A stretch of DNA of 44,112 nucleotides from a virus: positions 1-44,112 of IMG/VR virus record IMGVR_UViG_3300033143_001696. One strand, 5' to 3'. Below, piece after piece: positions 33,847-41,055 of the stretch (position 1 is its first letter; every line of letters begins with the position of its first letter). Below the pieces are notes generated by a model, which worked only from the letters and a program-made list of their open reading frames with translations, did not search any database and was not told the DNA's origin. A program made the position numbers and the translations under genes.

Positions 33847-35303
33847 GTCTGATCAGAAAACTTCTCAATATCTGGGCCAACTCGGGAACACTCGAAAGCC
33901 CGGAGCCGGACGCGGACAAGATCGATCTCGGCTATGTCGGCCGCGAACGCCCGTACATCGATCGCCTGAACTGGCTGGTAAACCGCGCCGAGAAAAAGCT
34001 CAATGACCTGCTCATTCAGGGCGTGTCGTCTGCCCACGATGAAGCGACTGAAGCGGAAGTGCAATCAATGATCGAAACGGGACTCTGGAGTGATTCGTGG
34101 GGATGCACGGATGACGACGCGAACATTATCAGCGGCGGGGCGACAAAACAATATCGAGATGTCGTTACATATTTTAATGCCGATGGCGACGCACGGCTTC
34201 TGGTTGCGGATACATCGTTGATGAAAATCGAGATGTGGGATCCGAGGGCGAAGACACTAACGGATACTTCTCACGATCTCTGCGATGATCTGCCCGTTGG
34301 GGTTGTTGCGGCAACATCGGACTTTCAATGTCTCTGCACGGATGGGACATGGGTATATGCCGTGGTGAAAGATACCGTGCCGGCCCCTGACGAGTACTAC
34401 ATTCAAGCCTGGAAGATCTCCGACTGGTCCGTTAATGTGGGCTGGCCCGCCACCGGAACCCAATTGACCCCGACCGGAACCGGGAAATTTTTCAAGGCCA
34501 TCATTGCCAGTGCCGACAGGATTGCGGTTATCAACAACGCGACGACCATCACGGCGGCAGGCGACCCGGCAATCGAGATCATCGACATGGATGACGGGGT
34601 GATCCTTGCAGACGGGGCGGGGGATGCACCAATAGCCATTACCGCCCTCGCCGATCCTGTCATCGCATCGGACGGGACGAACCTTTTCTTCGGCGCTTAC
34701 GGATCCACAAACCTGCTCTGGCTGTGCAGCGCGACGATTGCCGATCCGACCGTGGGGTGTGGCGGTACAGATTGGGGCGTGGCGACAAACTATAACGCCC
34801 ACATCGGCGCGATGGTTTCCATGGACGAAAAGATCGTGAGCTTTCTAAATTGGGGCGCGCAGGCATACGGCAACCAAGTTATCCTGACTCACACCGCCGA
34901 CGATGCCATCATGGATATTATCCTGCTCGGACAGGACGCACAGGCGGGCCCGTTGACTGCCGACGAATACATATACCGGGAATGCACCGACGCGGTTTTC
35001 GACGGTGTCAACATATGGATTTTCGTCGACATCGATAACCTGTCAGCCAGCATTTCCGGGGGCTTCGTGAAAATCGACGCTGCGAAGTTGAGCTTTAATA
35101 TAATTGTGGACAAGTATCGAATCATTGACGACTTGGAGCCATCATTGTTCATGGTAATGCCGAAGACCGATCTTAGCCTTGGTGAGCCTCAAATGGGGCT
35201 CACGTTCGACGGGCGGGACATATGGGGGATCGCTCAACAGTCAGCATCATCAACCAACAGCGGCAAGATTGCCCGCCTTCCACTCGCACTCATTCGCAGT
35301 TAG
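33843..35303 (+). CDS. Receptor-binding/tail fibre protein with beta-propeller-like body
   Basis: A 486-residue protein. The N-terminal 65 residues (LIRKLLNIWANSGTLESPEP; YIDRLNWLVNRAEKKLNDLL) are the baseplate-attachment part seen in many small myophage fibres. The body (75-486) shows repeats of alternating strands with Trp and Asp/Gly turns (LCTDGTWVYAVVKD; VIASDGTNLFFGAYGS; VFDGVNIWIFVD; LTFDGRDIWGIAQ), which predict a beta-propeller. No pectate lyase-like repeat and no chaperone were seen. It probably determines host range. Confidence 0.78.
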   Translation: MSLIRKLLNIWANSGTLESPEPDADKIDLGYVGRERPYIDRLNWLVNRAEKKLNDLLIQGVSSAHDEATEAEVQSMIETGLWSDSWGCTDDDANIISGGATKQYRDVVTYFNADGDARLLVADTSLMKIEMWDPRAKTLTDTSHDLCDDLPVGVVAATSDFQCLCTDGTWVYAVVKDTVPAPDEYYIQAWKISDWSVNVGWPATGTQLTPTGTGKFFKAIIASADRIAVINNATTITAAGDPAIEIIDMDDGVILADGAGDAPIAITALADPVIASDGTNLFFGAYGSTNLLWLCSATIADPTVGCGGTDWGVATNYNAHIGAMVSMDEKIVSFLNWGAQAYGNQVILTHTADDAIMDIILLGQDAQAGPLTADEYIYRECTDAVFDGVNIWIFVDIDNLSASISGGFVKIDAAKLSFNIIVDKYRIIDDLEPSLFMVMPKTDLSLGEPQMGLTFDGRDIWGIAQQSASSTNSGKIARLPLALIRS

Positions 35304-35312
35304 GAGATCACC

Positions 35313-35588
35313 ATGGGAGAACTCGGAGAACTGCACGAGAAAATCAACACGGTCGATAAGAATGTGGTGAAGATACAGACCACCCTCGACCTGTCACTGC
35401 CTAAGCTCGCCACGGATGAATCGGTAGAACTCGCCATCGCAAATCATTCTGCAGACTGTAAAGGAACAAAGAGATCCCTGACGCCCGCCCGCAGTTCATC
35501 AGCGAAGAAAATAGCCGCACTGATCACCGCTACGGCGGCCCTCACATCGGCGGTGCTATTGGTGTTGCAATTTCTGTTTGGGGGTTGA
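35313..35588 (+). CDS. XhlA-like membrane protein, possible holin component
   Basis: A 91-residue protein with TTAGGAGA ahead. It has an N-terminal coiled coil (ELHEKINTVDKNVVKIQTTL), a linker and one C-terminal membrane segment (AALITATAALTSAVLLVLQFLFGG). The layout resembles XhlA/hemolysin-type proteins that act with holins. It closes the virion operon, converging with the minus-strand operon that holds the endolysin. Confidence 0.65.
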   Translation: MGELGELHEKINTVDKNVVKIQTTLDLSLPKLATDESVELAIANHSADCKGTKRSLTPARSSSAKKIAALITATAALTSAVLLVLQFLFGG

Positions 35589-35589
35589 A

Positions 35590-36075
35590 CTACTCGACCA
35601 CAACTACGCGATAGGGATCGCCCGAGCCGCCATTGAAATAGATCTTGAGCGAGCCATCATCCTGCACGGACATCGCCGCAGAATACCAGCCCACCCCGAA
35701 CATATACGCTGTCGGACTGTCACTGTATCCCCACGCCTGGATCGATGGTAGGTTAGATATATCCAAGGCCAGATAAAGCGTCGCCTCTGAAGACGAGTTG
35801 AACGTGCCAGAGTAAACCGTCCGCGTGCCGGGTCCGTCCAAGCCATCGGATCCATTCTGCCCGTCCTCGCCATTCTGCCCGTCGTCTCCATCCACGCCCG
35901 AATCCCCGTCAACTCCGTCCTGCCCATCACCCCCGCTTTCACCGTCCAGGCCATCCTCGCCGCTCAACCCGCCTTCCCCGTCTATCCCGTCCAGTCCCAT
36001 TCCGGCCGGCGGGTACTCATCACATCCCCCCAAAATCAGAAGCGCGATTATTATTGACATTGCTATTTTATTCAT
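35590..36075 (-). CDS. Collagen-like lipoprotein
   Basis: A 161-residue protein. Residues 1-17 form a signal peptide ending in LGGC (Cys18), a good lipobox; Asp19 follows, which in enteric bacteria favours retention in the inner membrane. Residues 27-83 are 19 uninterrupted collagen-type Gly-X-Y triplets rich in Asp (for example GLDGIDGEGG). The C-terminal 78 residues are a small beta-rich domain (TRTVYSGTFNSSSEATLYLA). It is predicted to be a surface-anchored, possibly trimeric rod. It may block superinfection or change adsorption, but this is inference. A plus-strand Pro/Ser-rich frame over the same DNA is a shadow. Confidence 0.82.
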   Translation of the reverse strand: MNKIAMSIIIALLILGGCDEYPPAGMGLDGIDGEGGLSGEDGLDGESGGDGQDGVDGDSGVDGDDGQNGEDGQNGSDGLDGPGTRTVYSGTFNSSSEATLYLALDISNLPSIQAWGYSDSPTAYMFGVGWYSAAMSVQDDGSLKIYFNGGSGDPYRVVVVE

Positions 36076-36262
36076 TTCCCATTGCCTCCCTTTTCATCTG
36101 CGTGTGCCATTCGTCACAGTTCCGCAGCACTTTATCGAAAATCAAACCGTCACCATCCAGGCGAAGGTTCTCGATTGTCTCGAGGATAACCCTGTGAGGG
36201 AAGCCCTGAACTTCCATCAGGTAGCGGTAGAGCAAGTCGTGGTCGAATTCTCTGTTGCTCAT
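36068..36262 (-). CDS. Hypothetical protein, 64 aa
   Basis: A small helical protein (FDHDLLYRYLMEVQGFPHR). Its start overlaps the stop of the Tat-signal gene and its stop overlaps the start of the lipoprotein. No family recognised. The coupled overlaps support it as a gene. Confidence 0.65.
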   Translation of the reverse strand: MSNREFDHDLLYRYLMEVQGFPHRVILETIENLRLDGDGLIFDKVLRNCDEWHTQMKREAMGNE

Positions 36263-36600
36263 GACTTATCTGTCAGCCTTCCATATCCGGGGCGCAAGAA
36301 ATCACGCTTTGTAACCCAATTATCGCTCGCCCAAACAGTGACGAACGCTGATCCATCAGAGAATGAAACCGTGTGCTGAAAATCCATTTGCTGATTTATG
36401 CTTGCAGCAACTTCATCGGCGGAGAAATCACCGCTGAAATCGAGTCCTTTGACCCGCTCGCCGTTGATACAGAACACAACCTCGTCCGGGCCGTACTTCT
36501 TGCCCTCCGCCAACGCTGCAGGCGCTACCACCGCAGCCCCGACGACCAGCCCCATTGTTCGCAGAAATCCCCGCCTCGTTAGGATGCTTTCGTTTTTCAT
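36259..36600 (-). CDS. Tat-exported hypothetical protein
   Basis: A 113-residue protein. The start at 36,600 (ATG AAA AAC) has an AGGGAGG site 7 bases upstream; the longer frame to 36,816 lies inside the radical SAM gene. Residues 8-14 are TRRGFLR, a twin-arginine motif, followed by a hydrophobic stretch and an ALA-type cleavage site after residue 31. The mature part is 82 residues with one Cys (VVFCINGERVKGLD). Export of folded proteins through Tat is unusual for a phage gene. It overlaps the radical SAM gene by four bases. Confidence 0.75.
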   Translation of the reverse strand: MKNESILTRRGFLRTMGLVVGAAVVAPAALAEGKKYGPDEVVFCINGERVKGLDFSGDFSADEVAASINQQMDFQHTVSFSDGSAFVTVWASDNWVTKRDFLRPGYGRLTDKS

Positions 36601-37433
36601 GATGCCTCCCTGAACAGGTGTGCCATCGACGCGGGCCTTGCCCATGTCCGCTGAAATCGCTTCCACTCCCTTGACGGCACGGTGCTTTTGTTGTCCCTGT
36701 AGAGCATCGCCATCGGCAAGAAACCCGCCGCGATAGTATCGGTCAATCGCTTCGCTGCGTCGGAAGTGGTATCCCCTTTGAACCCTACCAGCACATAGGC
36801 GTGCAAGGCCCACCATGGACGACCGCTTGCCGTGCGCGTGAACCCTGCCGACTGCAACAACTGCCCCGCTTCAAAAAGTGGCTCACGGTCGGAGGGTGTA
36901 TCATATGCAAAATACATTGACTTCGGGTTCAGGCTTCGCAGCGTCTCAGCGTGGGCGGTGGTTAGCAGCTTCGCCTCAAGCCCACCCGTAAACTCTGCCT
37001 TGCGTGGCTGTCTCTTGAGCATGTCAACTACCGCCCCAAAATGCTCCGGCGATGCCGCAAGAATGTTCGAGTCAAGAATATTCCACCCGTCCATTATTGG
37101 CAGTTCTCGGATGTCACCCTCGCGCTTCCATACGTCGCAGAACCAGCATCGATTAGGACAACCCCGCGTGGTGATGGTATACCCGTGCCTGAGGTATTGC
37201 CCCGGCACGAATTCGCCGCCAGAATCTCCGACCGCTGGACCTCCCACCTTGACCGGCGCGACATGCTTCCACCACTTTTCGAGCGTTTCGACCATGGGCA
37301 GATCCCACGAGAACGAAGCGGATATATGAACCTCATCAGCGTCGTCAAAAAGCCCTGGCGGGCAACCGATCCGCACCATGTCGTCCGTTGGCGTGGCGTT
37401 CGTGCGGCGGGGGAATAGGCGGATAACCCTCAC
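36597..37433 (-). CDS. Radical SAM protein
   Basis: A 278-residue protein from a GTG at 37,433 with GGGGAG just before it. An upstream start at 37,538 is possible in frame, but that region encodes the Cys-rich protein in another frame. The CxxxCxxC cluster GCPNRCWFC lies at residues 91-99 and would bind a 4Fe-4S cluster and split S-adenosylmethionine. The N-terminal VIRLFPRRTNATPTDD and a later GGLEAKLLTTAHAETLRSL are typical of phage radical SAM proteins of unknown substrate. No SPASM domain is clear. It overlaps its neighbours on both sides. Confidence 0.8.
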   Translation of the reverse strand: MRVIRLFPRRTNATPTDDMVRIGCPPGLFDDADEVHISASFSWDLPMVETLEKWWKHVAPVKVGGPAVGDSGGEFVPGQYLRHGYTITTRGCPNRCWFCDVWKREGDIRELPIMDGWNILDSNILAASPEHFGAVVDMLKRQPRKAEFTGGLEAKLLTTAHAETLRSLNPKSMYFAYDTPSDREPLFEAGQLLQSAGFTRTASGRPWWALHAYVLVGFKGDTTSDAAKRLTDTIAAGFLPMAMLYRDNKSTVPSREWKRFQRTWARPASMAHLFREAS

Positions 37434-37582
37434 CTTCTCCCCTGCCTTTCGATCATCTTCCTCGCCACATCTCCCCTGATAATATGCTTGCATTTGGGCA
37501 TGTCGGCCACCGGGCCCGAGTAACAGCAGGCTCCGCACCCGTCATATGCGACAGCGTATCCGTGATGAATATAGGCGATCAT
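37430..37582 (-). CDS. Cys-rich small protein, 50 aa
   Basis: An ATG overlaps the stop of the zinc-ribbon gene and the TGA overlaps the radical SAM GTG. The sequence YDGCGACCYSGPVADMPKC has four cysteines within 17 residues. It could be a small zinc-binding protein, or a substrate or partner of the radical SAM enzyme that follows immediately. The two overlaps and short length are consistent with a genuine coupled gene. Confidence 0.6.
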   Translation of the reverse strand: MIAYIHHGYAVAYDGCGACCYSGPVADMPKCKHIIRGDVARKMIERQGRR

Positions 37583-37893
37583 GACGGCTTTCCCGCCCAG
37601 AGTGAATCCTTCATTTGTTGTTGCGTGATCATGAGTCCTCGCTTTCGCAATCCGCGATCCAACTTCTTTTGAAATGACCTTTTATCGCCGTACTCGAGCG
37701 CGCATTCCCCAGGCAGCGTGCTGTCATCCCCGAGGGCGCCCGAGCAGTTGACAAAGTCCTCGACCCGCCGGGGCTCCGGGGGTTCATTCAGGCAATCTTC
37801 ACAGATCCATTTTCGTTTATACCAGATGAGCGGCTTCCACCGGCTGCATTTCTGGCAGAGTATCGGTCGCTTTCCCCCCTTGGCTAAGCCCAT
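37579..37893 (-). CDS. Zinc-ribbon protein, 104 aa
   Basis: The N-terminal half holds two Cys pairs (CQKC and CEDC, about 15 residues apart) as in a zinc ribbon, in a basic setting (KRPILCQKCSRWKPLIWYKR). Two more cysteines follow. The C-terminus is basic. It starts the cassette Zn-ribbon, Cys-rich, radical SAM, Tat protein. Function unknown. Confidence 0.7.
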   Translation of the reverse strand: MGLAKGGKRPILCQKCSRWKPLIWYKRKWICEDCLNEPPEPRRVEDFVNCSGALGDDSTLPGECALEYGDKRSFQKKLDRGLRKRGLMITQQQMKDSLWAGKPS

Positions 37894-37895
37894 TA

Positions 37896-38510
37896 CTACC
37901 TCGTTTTCTCGACCACTTCTCTGAGTTTTTCCGCAAGCGTGAACCTGTCGTTTACCATTCGCCGCAGTTTACTTCCCTGCTTCGGATTGCATTGTGCCCG
38001 TTTCGATCCGTATGCCGCTAGAGCAGCCTCCCAATCTGTACCGCAGCGGTCGTGATGCCACGCGAGCACCTTGCACCCGCAATCAATTTGGCCCGCCACG
38101 GTGGACATATCACAGTCGAACCTACGGATCGTGAAGGGGTGAACCTGCATGATTCCTTCCTCGCCGCCTGGGCCGATTACCTTCCACCGAAGCGATGATT
38201 CACGATAGGAAATCGCCGTCACGAGATCATGTGGTATGTCAAATTTTGTCGCACCGATAACGATCTGTTCTGCCATCTTCGCGCCCCAATCTGCCCGGTT
38301 CATCGGGTGATGGGGGACGGATTTGACCAGATGGGCGATCATCACTTCAACCTCTGAGGCTTGCGAGGATCGATTCTGAGCGGCATCGTCCACGACGGGG
38401 GGGGTAGCACTGGCGGGAGCGGCTATCAGGACGGCTACAGCGGCCACGAGGGACAGCAGCGTGAGATAGACCAGGAGCCCCGCCGGACTCGGATCCTTTA
38501 ACCATGTCAT
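37896..38510 (-). CDS. Lytic transglycosylase (endolysin) with N-terminal signal
   Basis: A 204-residue protein from ATG 38,510 (a GTG three bases upstream is also possible). Residues 12-30 are hydrophobic, followed by an APASA cleavage-type site, so it is exported or membrane-tethered. The SLT-type domain shows AISYRESSLRW (catalytic Glu near 104), then GIMQVHP, the usual goose-lysozyme/SLT signature. It degrades peptidoglycan for host exit. It overlaps the small holin-like gene (TGATG), so both lie in one lysis pair. Confidence 0.85.
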   Translation of the reverse strand: MTWLKDPSPAGLLVYLTLLSLVAAVAVLIAAPASATPPVVDDAAQNRSSQASEVEVMIAHLVKSVPHHPMNRADWGAKMAEQIVIGATKFDIPHDLVTAISYRESSLRWKVIGPGGEEGIMQVHPFTIRRFDCDMSTVAGQIDCGCKVLAWHHDRCGTDWEAALAAYGSKRAQCNPKQGSKLRRMVNDRFTLAEKLREVVEKTR

Positions 38511-38623
38511 CACGGGAGCACCGTCACGAGCTCATCACATGCGTTGATGAAGTACCAAGTCACCGCGATCAGGATGAGCGATCCGATTACCGTGAGGGCC
38601 ATCTGTAATTTGTCATTTTGCAA
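38510..38623 (-). CDS. Small holin-like protein, TTG start
   Basis: A 37-residue ORF with a TTG start and a perfect GGAGGAG site 6 bases upstream. A competing ATG frame 5 bases downstream of the TTG meets a stop after nine codons. Residues 8-26 form one hydrophobic helix (LTVIGSLILIAVTWYFI) with charged residues on both sides. It sits directly before the transglycosylase, the usual place for a holin. It is smaller than most holins; a spanin-like or pinholin-like role is possible. Confidence 0.55.
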   Translation of the reverse strand: MQNDKLQMALTVIGSLILIAVTWYFINACDELVTVLP

Positions 38624-38668
38624 ACTATTCTCCTCCGTGGTTACAAGTTCCGCGAATTGTACCACGGA

Positions 38669-39295
38669 TCATCGCCAGAAGGTAAAGCGTTTCGGCCCGC
38701 GCATGTCGGCCTTCCATTGCTTCCAGTGTGGCGACCGGGGATAGCCCCATGCCTCCCTGAATATCATGTTCCCAACCCTGCCCACCCAAACCACAAACGG
38801 GTTTCGCGTCGTGTGCCCCGCCGTCAAGTGTGCAAAGATTTCAGCGTCCACTCCGAGCTTGGACAGTTCGCAGCATAGCGCGACGGCATAACCATCGCGG
38901 GGGCTGTAGGAATCGACCTGCACTTCGATGTCCGCCTTATTCTTCCACCGCCGCTTCCACCAACCCCGCCCGCACGAGCACGCATAGAGGATGATGGTGA
39001 TCTTCCGCGTCACCCCGGCAATGGTTTTCGCCAGCCCTGCCACGCATTTGTACGACTCGCGCATTCGGGGCAAGCCTCGCGGCGTGCCATGGTCGAATAT
39101 GGCGAGCACATCGAGGCCGCCTTTCATCTTGCGGATCTCGCGCCGGATGCGACCGTCACGGACGTCAACCACAGATGAAAGGGGGAGGTCATTATCCTGA
39201 TTGGCGTCAAGCCACTTCCACGCCTCCCGCTTGAACTCATCCCCGTCGCGGCGGAACCGTTTGTTTTTCCCGTTGTAGATCGCGAGCATTTTCAT
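38669..39295 (-). CDS. Possible caspase-fold (clan CD) protein
   Basis: A 208-residue protein. Residues 60-74 (LDVLAIFDHGTPRG) and 100-110 (TIILYACSCGRG) show the spacing and strand-then-catalytic-residue layout of clan CD proteins, with a His at 69 and Cys at 106 as the possible dyad. The remainder is basic and rich in Trp and Arg, ending WRRS-like with GPKRFTFWR. No signal peptide. Related proteases act in host cell death and defence, so it could target a host protein. The similarity is to a general pattern, not a proven family match. Confidence 0.55.
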   Translation of the reverse strand: MKMLAIYNGKNKRFRRDGDEFKREAWKWLDANQDNDLPLSSVVDVRDGRIRREIRKMKGGLDVLAIFDHGTPRGLPRMRESYKCVAGLAKTIAGVTRKITIILYACSCGRGWWKRRWKNKADIEVQVDSYSPRDGYAVALCCELSKLGVDAEIFAHLTAGHTTRNPFVVWVGRVGNMIFREAWGYPRSPHWKQWKADMRGPKRFTFWR

Positions 39296-39310
39296 GGTGT
39301 CTCCTCCCTT

Positions 39311-39544
39311 TTATCCCGCAAATAAAATTGTCTCATGGTCGAAAACACCTATCTCACCATGGACCGGATGGCTAACCTGAAATACAATCTCCGGCGCGTT
39401 TTCATCCGGCTCAATTTCAACGACCGTTGCCCACCCTCCGGGCCAATCGCCTATCTGTTCGGTCAAGACCCTCTGACCTATCAGCTTCTCACCAAACCTC
39501 TCGGCAAGGGCACCGGCTGTCCCCATTAGGTTATGCTTGCTCAT
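39311..39544 (-). CDS. Hypothetical protein, 77 aa
   Basis: A small beta-rich protein (AEIVFQVSH-type strands in WATVVEIEPDENAPEIVFQV). Its start overlaps the stop of the coiled-coil protein upstream (ATGA). The beta pattern resembles small SH3-like or PRC-type domains. No family assigned. Confidence 0.7.
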   Translation of the reverse strand: MSKHNLMGTAGALAERFGEKLIGQRVLTEQIGDWPGGWATVVEIEPDENAPEIVFQVSHPVHGEIGVFDHETILFAG

Positions 39545-39720
39545 GGTGTCGCCTCTTTTTTCAGCCGCTTGATTTCCTTCTCGAGTTGACGGATGGCGGC
39601 GTTCGCTTTTACTAATTCACTTCGCGCAAAGTCCAACTCGCGCTGCACCCTCACCCTCGCTGTCTCCGAGGCGCGAAGTTTCGTTTTCAGTTTCGCCGAT
39701 CGGTCTACTTGTTGGTTCAT
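39541..39720 (-). CDS. Coiled-coil small protein, 59 aa
   Basis: An ATGA overlap at both ends. The sequence is almost wholly heptad-like and basic (AKLKTKLRASETARVRVQRE ... KEIKRLKKEATP), predicting a single alpha-helical coiled coil. Not large enough for a domain beyond that. Confidence 0.65.
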   Translation of the reverse strand: MNQQVDRSAKLKTKLRASETARVRVQRELDFARSELVKANAAIRQLEKEIKRLKKEATP

Positions 39721-39956
39721 GGTTTATCCCCTTGTCTGAAATGCAGCGAAATCCAATCCGCACAGATAGACCTGTCGTCATCCACGTCCGCAAGTGCGGG
39801 CGGCATGCACTTCTTGACGCATTGCTCGTTGTTCTCCAGCGGGCAAAATCCACAATCGTGGGTTATATACTCACAGGCTAGCATGAATGATTTCTTCATT
39901 TCCTCCAACGCCCGCTCTCTGATAATTGCAAATCCATTCTCAGCTTTTGATGTCAT
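39717..39956 (-). CDS. Cys-rich hypothetical protein, 79 aa
   Basis: ATG at 39,956 has GGAGG 5 bases before it; the longer frame from 39,995 is less likely. Six cysteines (ACEYITHDCGFCPLENNEQC) point to a zinc site. Overlaps its downstream neighbour by ATGA. Confidence 0.68.
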   Translation of the reverse strand: MTSKAENGFAIIRERALEEMKKSFMLACEYITHDCGFCPLENNEQCVKKCMPPALADVDDDRSICADWISLHFRQGDKP

Positions 39957-40117
39957 ACTTCCTCCAACCCTTTCAATTTCTTGTACGTCTCCCAATCCAT
40001 CGGCGCGTCTTCATCCTCGCAGTCGCAGCCGTCCGTTCGGTTGTACATCTGCCCGCACTTGAAACAGCGGGCCCTGTGGATGCGGCGGTCATGATCTGGG
40101 ATGTGATCGGATCTCAT
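39953..40117 (-). CDS. Zinc-finger-like small protein, 54 aa
   Basis: The ATG at 40,117 has GAGGGAG just ahead, better than the in-frame ATG at 40,156. CFKCGQMYNRTDGCDCE shows two Cys pairs as in a small zinc ribbon. The end is acidic then Lys-rich (DWETYKKLKGLEEV). Confidence 0.68.
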   Translation of the reverse strand: MRSDHIPDHDRRIHRARCFKCGQMYNRTDGCDCEDEDAPMDWETYKKLKGLEEV

Positions 40118-40419
40118 GGCTCCCTCTCTTTCTCGGCGCGGGCGATGGCAACCCATTCCGCAATCTCTTCTGTCGCCTCGTCTCCCGCCAAGCCGTACAC
40201 CTCGATTTCATCTGCAATGAGTCGGGCGGCGTGCTCAAACATTGCCCGCCATCGGCGGGATGCTTTCTCGGCTGCGTCGGCGCGGGCCGTTTCGCATTTC
40301 AGCCGTCTGATTTCCATCTTGGCTTGCCAGAGCTTTTCCTGAACTGCTGGCGCGTAGTGACTGGCACCTTCGGTCAAGGCGTCAATTTCTTTCTCGTCCA
40401 TCGGTTTTATTTCAGCCAT
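40114..40419 (-). CDS. Helical hypothetical protein, about 101 aa
   Basis: The start at 40,419 is preferred because GAGGGGAGA lies about 6-9 bases ahead; 40,425 is a further option. The sequence is helical and acidic (KEIDALTEGASHYAPAVQEK; EEIAEWVAIARAEKER). It overlaps both neighbours. Confidence 0.66.
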   Translation of the reverse strand: MAEIKPMDEKEIDALTEGASHYAPAVQEKLWQAKMEIRRLKCETARADAAEKASRRWRAMFEHAARLIADEIEVYGLAGDEATEEIAEWVAIARAEKEREP

Positions 40420-40723
40420 TGCCATTCTCCCCCTCATCGTCGACGTGAAACACTGCCGGTTTTTTCATAGACATCTTGCGTATAGAAGTCGCCACGATTT
40501 TGGGCTTGCGAACCGTCCTGCCAATAGCTTTGCACAGCAGTTCCATTCCCGTCTCGAACCCACCGCCCCCATCGTCGGCCATGATAATGTCAATAGCGTC
40601 ACCCACCATCTTCTTGACAGCCGCCCGCTCGGTGAGGAGTTCGGGGATGGCACACGAATCAGCCCATGAATTCTCGTCATTTTCCACAATCGCCGCGATT
40701 CGTTTTTCTGATAGTCGGGTCAT
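40412..40723 (-). CDS. Hypothetical protein, 103 aa
   Basis: The start at 40,723 overlaps the stop of the winged-HTH gene by ATGA. A Gly-run (MADDGGGGFETGMELL) breaks a helical protein, and the C-terminus is basic then acidic. No family recognised. Confidence 0.65.
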   Translation of the reverse strand: MTRLSEKRIAAIVENDENSWADSCAIPELLTERAAVKKMVGDAIDIIMADDGGGGFETGMELLCKAIGRTVRKPKIVATSIRKMSMKKPAVFHVDDEGENGNG

Positions 40724-41055
40724 GACGTCACTCGCCAAACCGTTGCCCGCATCCCCGTCGTCTTCGACTTCCGCACCCGCCCCGAATGCTCCACAAGAGG
40801 GGGGCGCATATTGCACAGGCTGTTGCGGGCGGAGACGATGGAGGTGTAGCGACAGCCCCCAACAAGTTTCGCGATCTCCTCATCGGTCATTCCATCCTGC
40901 TTGTAGCGCCACTTGAGATCGAGCACGCCCAACACCCGCTCCTTAATGCTCCGGTGCTTCCCCGTCTTGTCCATCGCCCTCGCCGCCGCGTTGGACGTGG
41001 GGGAGGCGTGAGCTGCGGGAGCGGGGCGGTTGAATAATGATTGTTGATCGTTCAT
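40720..41055 (-). CDS. Winged helix-turn-helix protein
   Basis: A 111-residue protein; ATG 41,055 follows AGGAGGG. The N-terminal 40 residues are flexible. Residues 45-105 form a winged HTH: IKERVLGVLD, then MTDEEIAKLVGGCRYTSIVS (helix-turn-helix), then LVEHSGRVRKSKTTGMRATV (wing). It is probably a transcription regulator or a replication/restart factor of the phage. Confidence 0.76.
   Translation of the reverse strand: MNDQQSLFNRPAPAAHASPTSNAAARAMDKTGKHRSIKERVLGVLDLKWRYKQDGMTDEEIAKLVGGCRYTSIVSARNSLCNMRPPLVEHSGRVRKSKTTGMRATVWRVTS

Noticed and set aside
35580-35605. Bidirectional terminator at the convergent junction
   Set aside because: The only hairpin (GGTTGA/TCGACC) is six pairs long with a wobble pair and has no T-run.
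35825-36379. A 184-codon plus-strand Pro/Ser-rich frame
   Set aside because: It is the reverse-complement shadow of the collagen-like repeat (Gly codons read as Pro/Ser) and has no ribosome-binding site.
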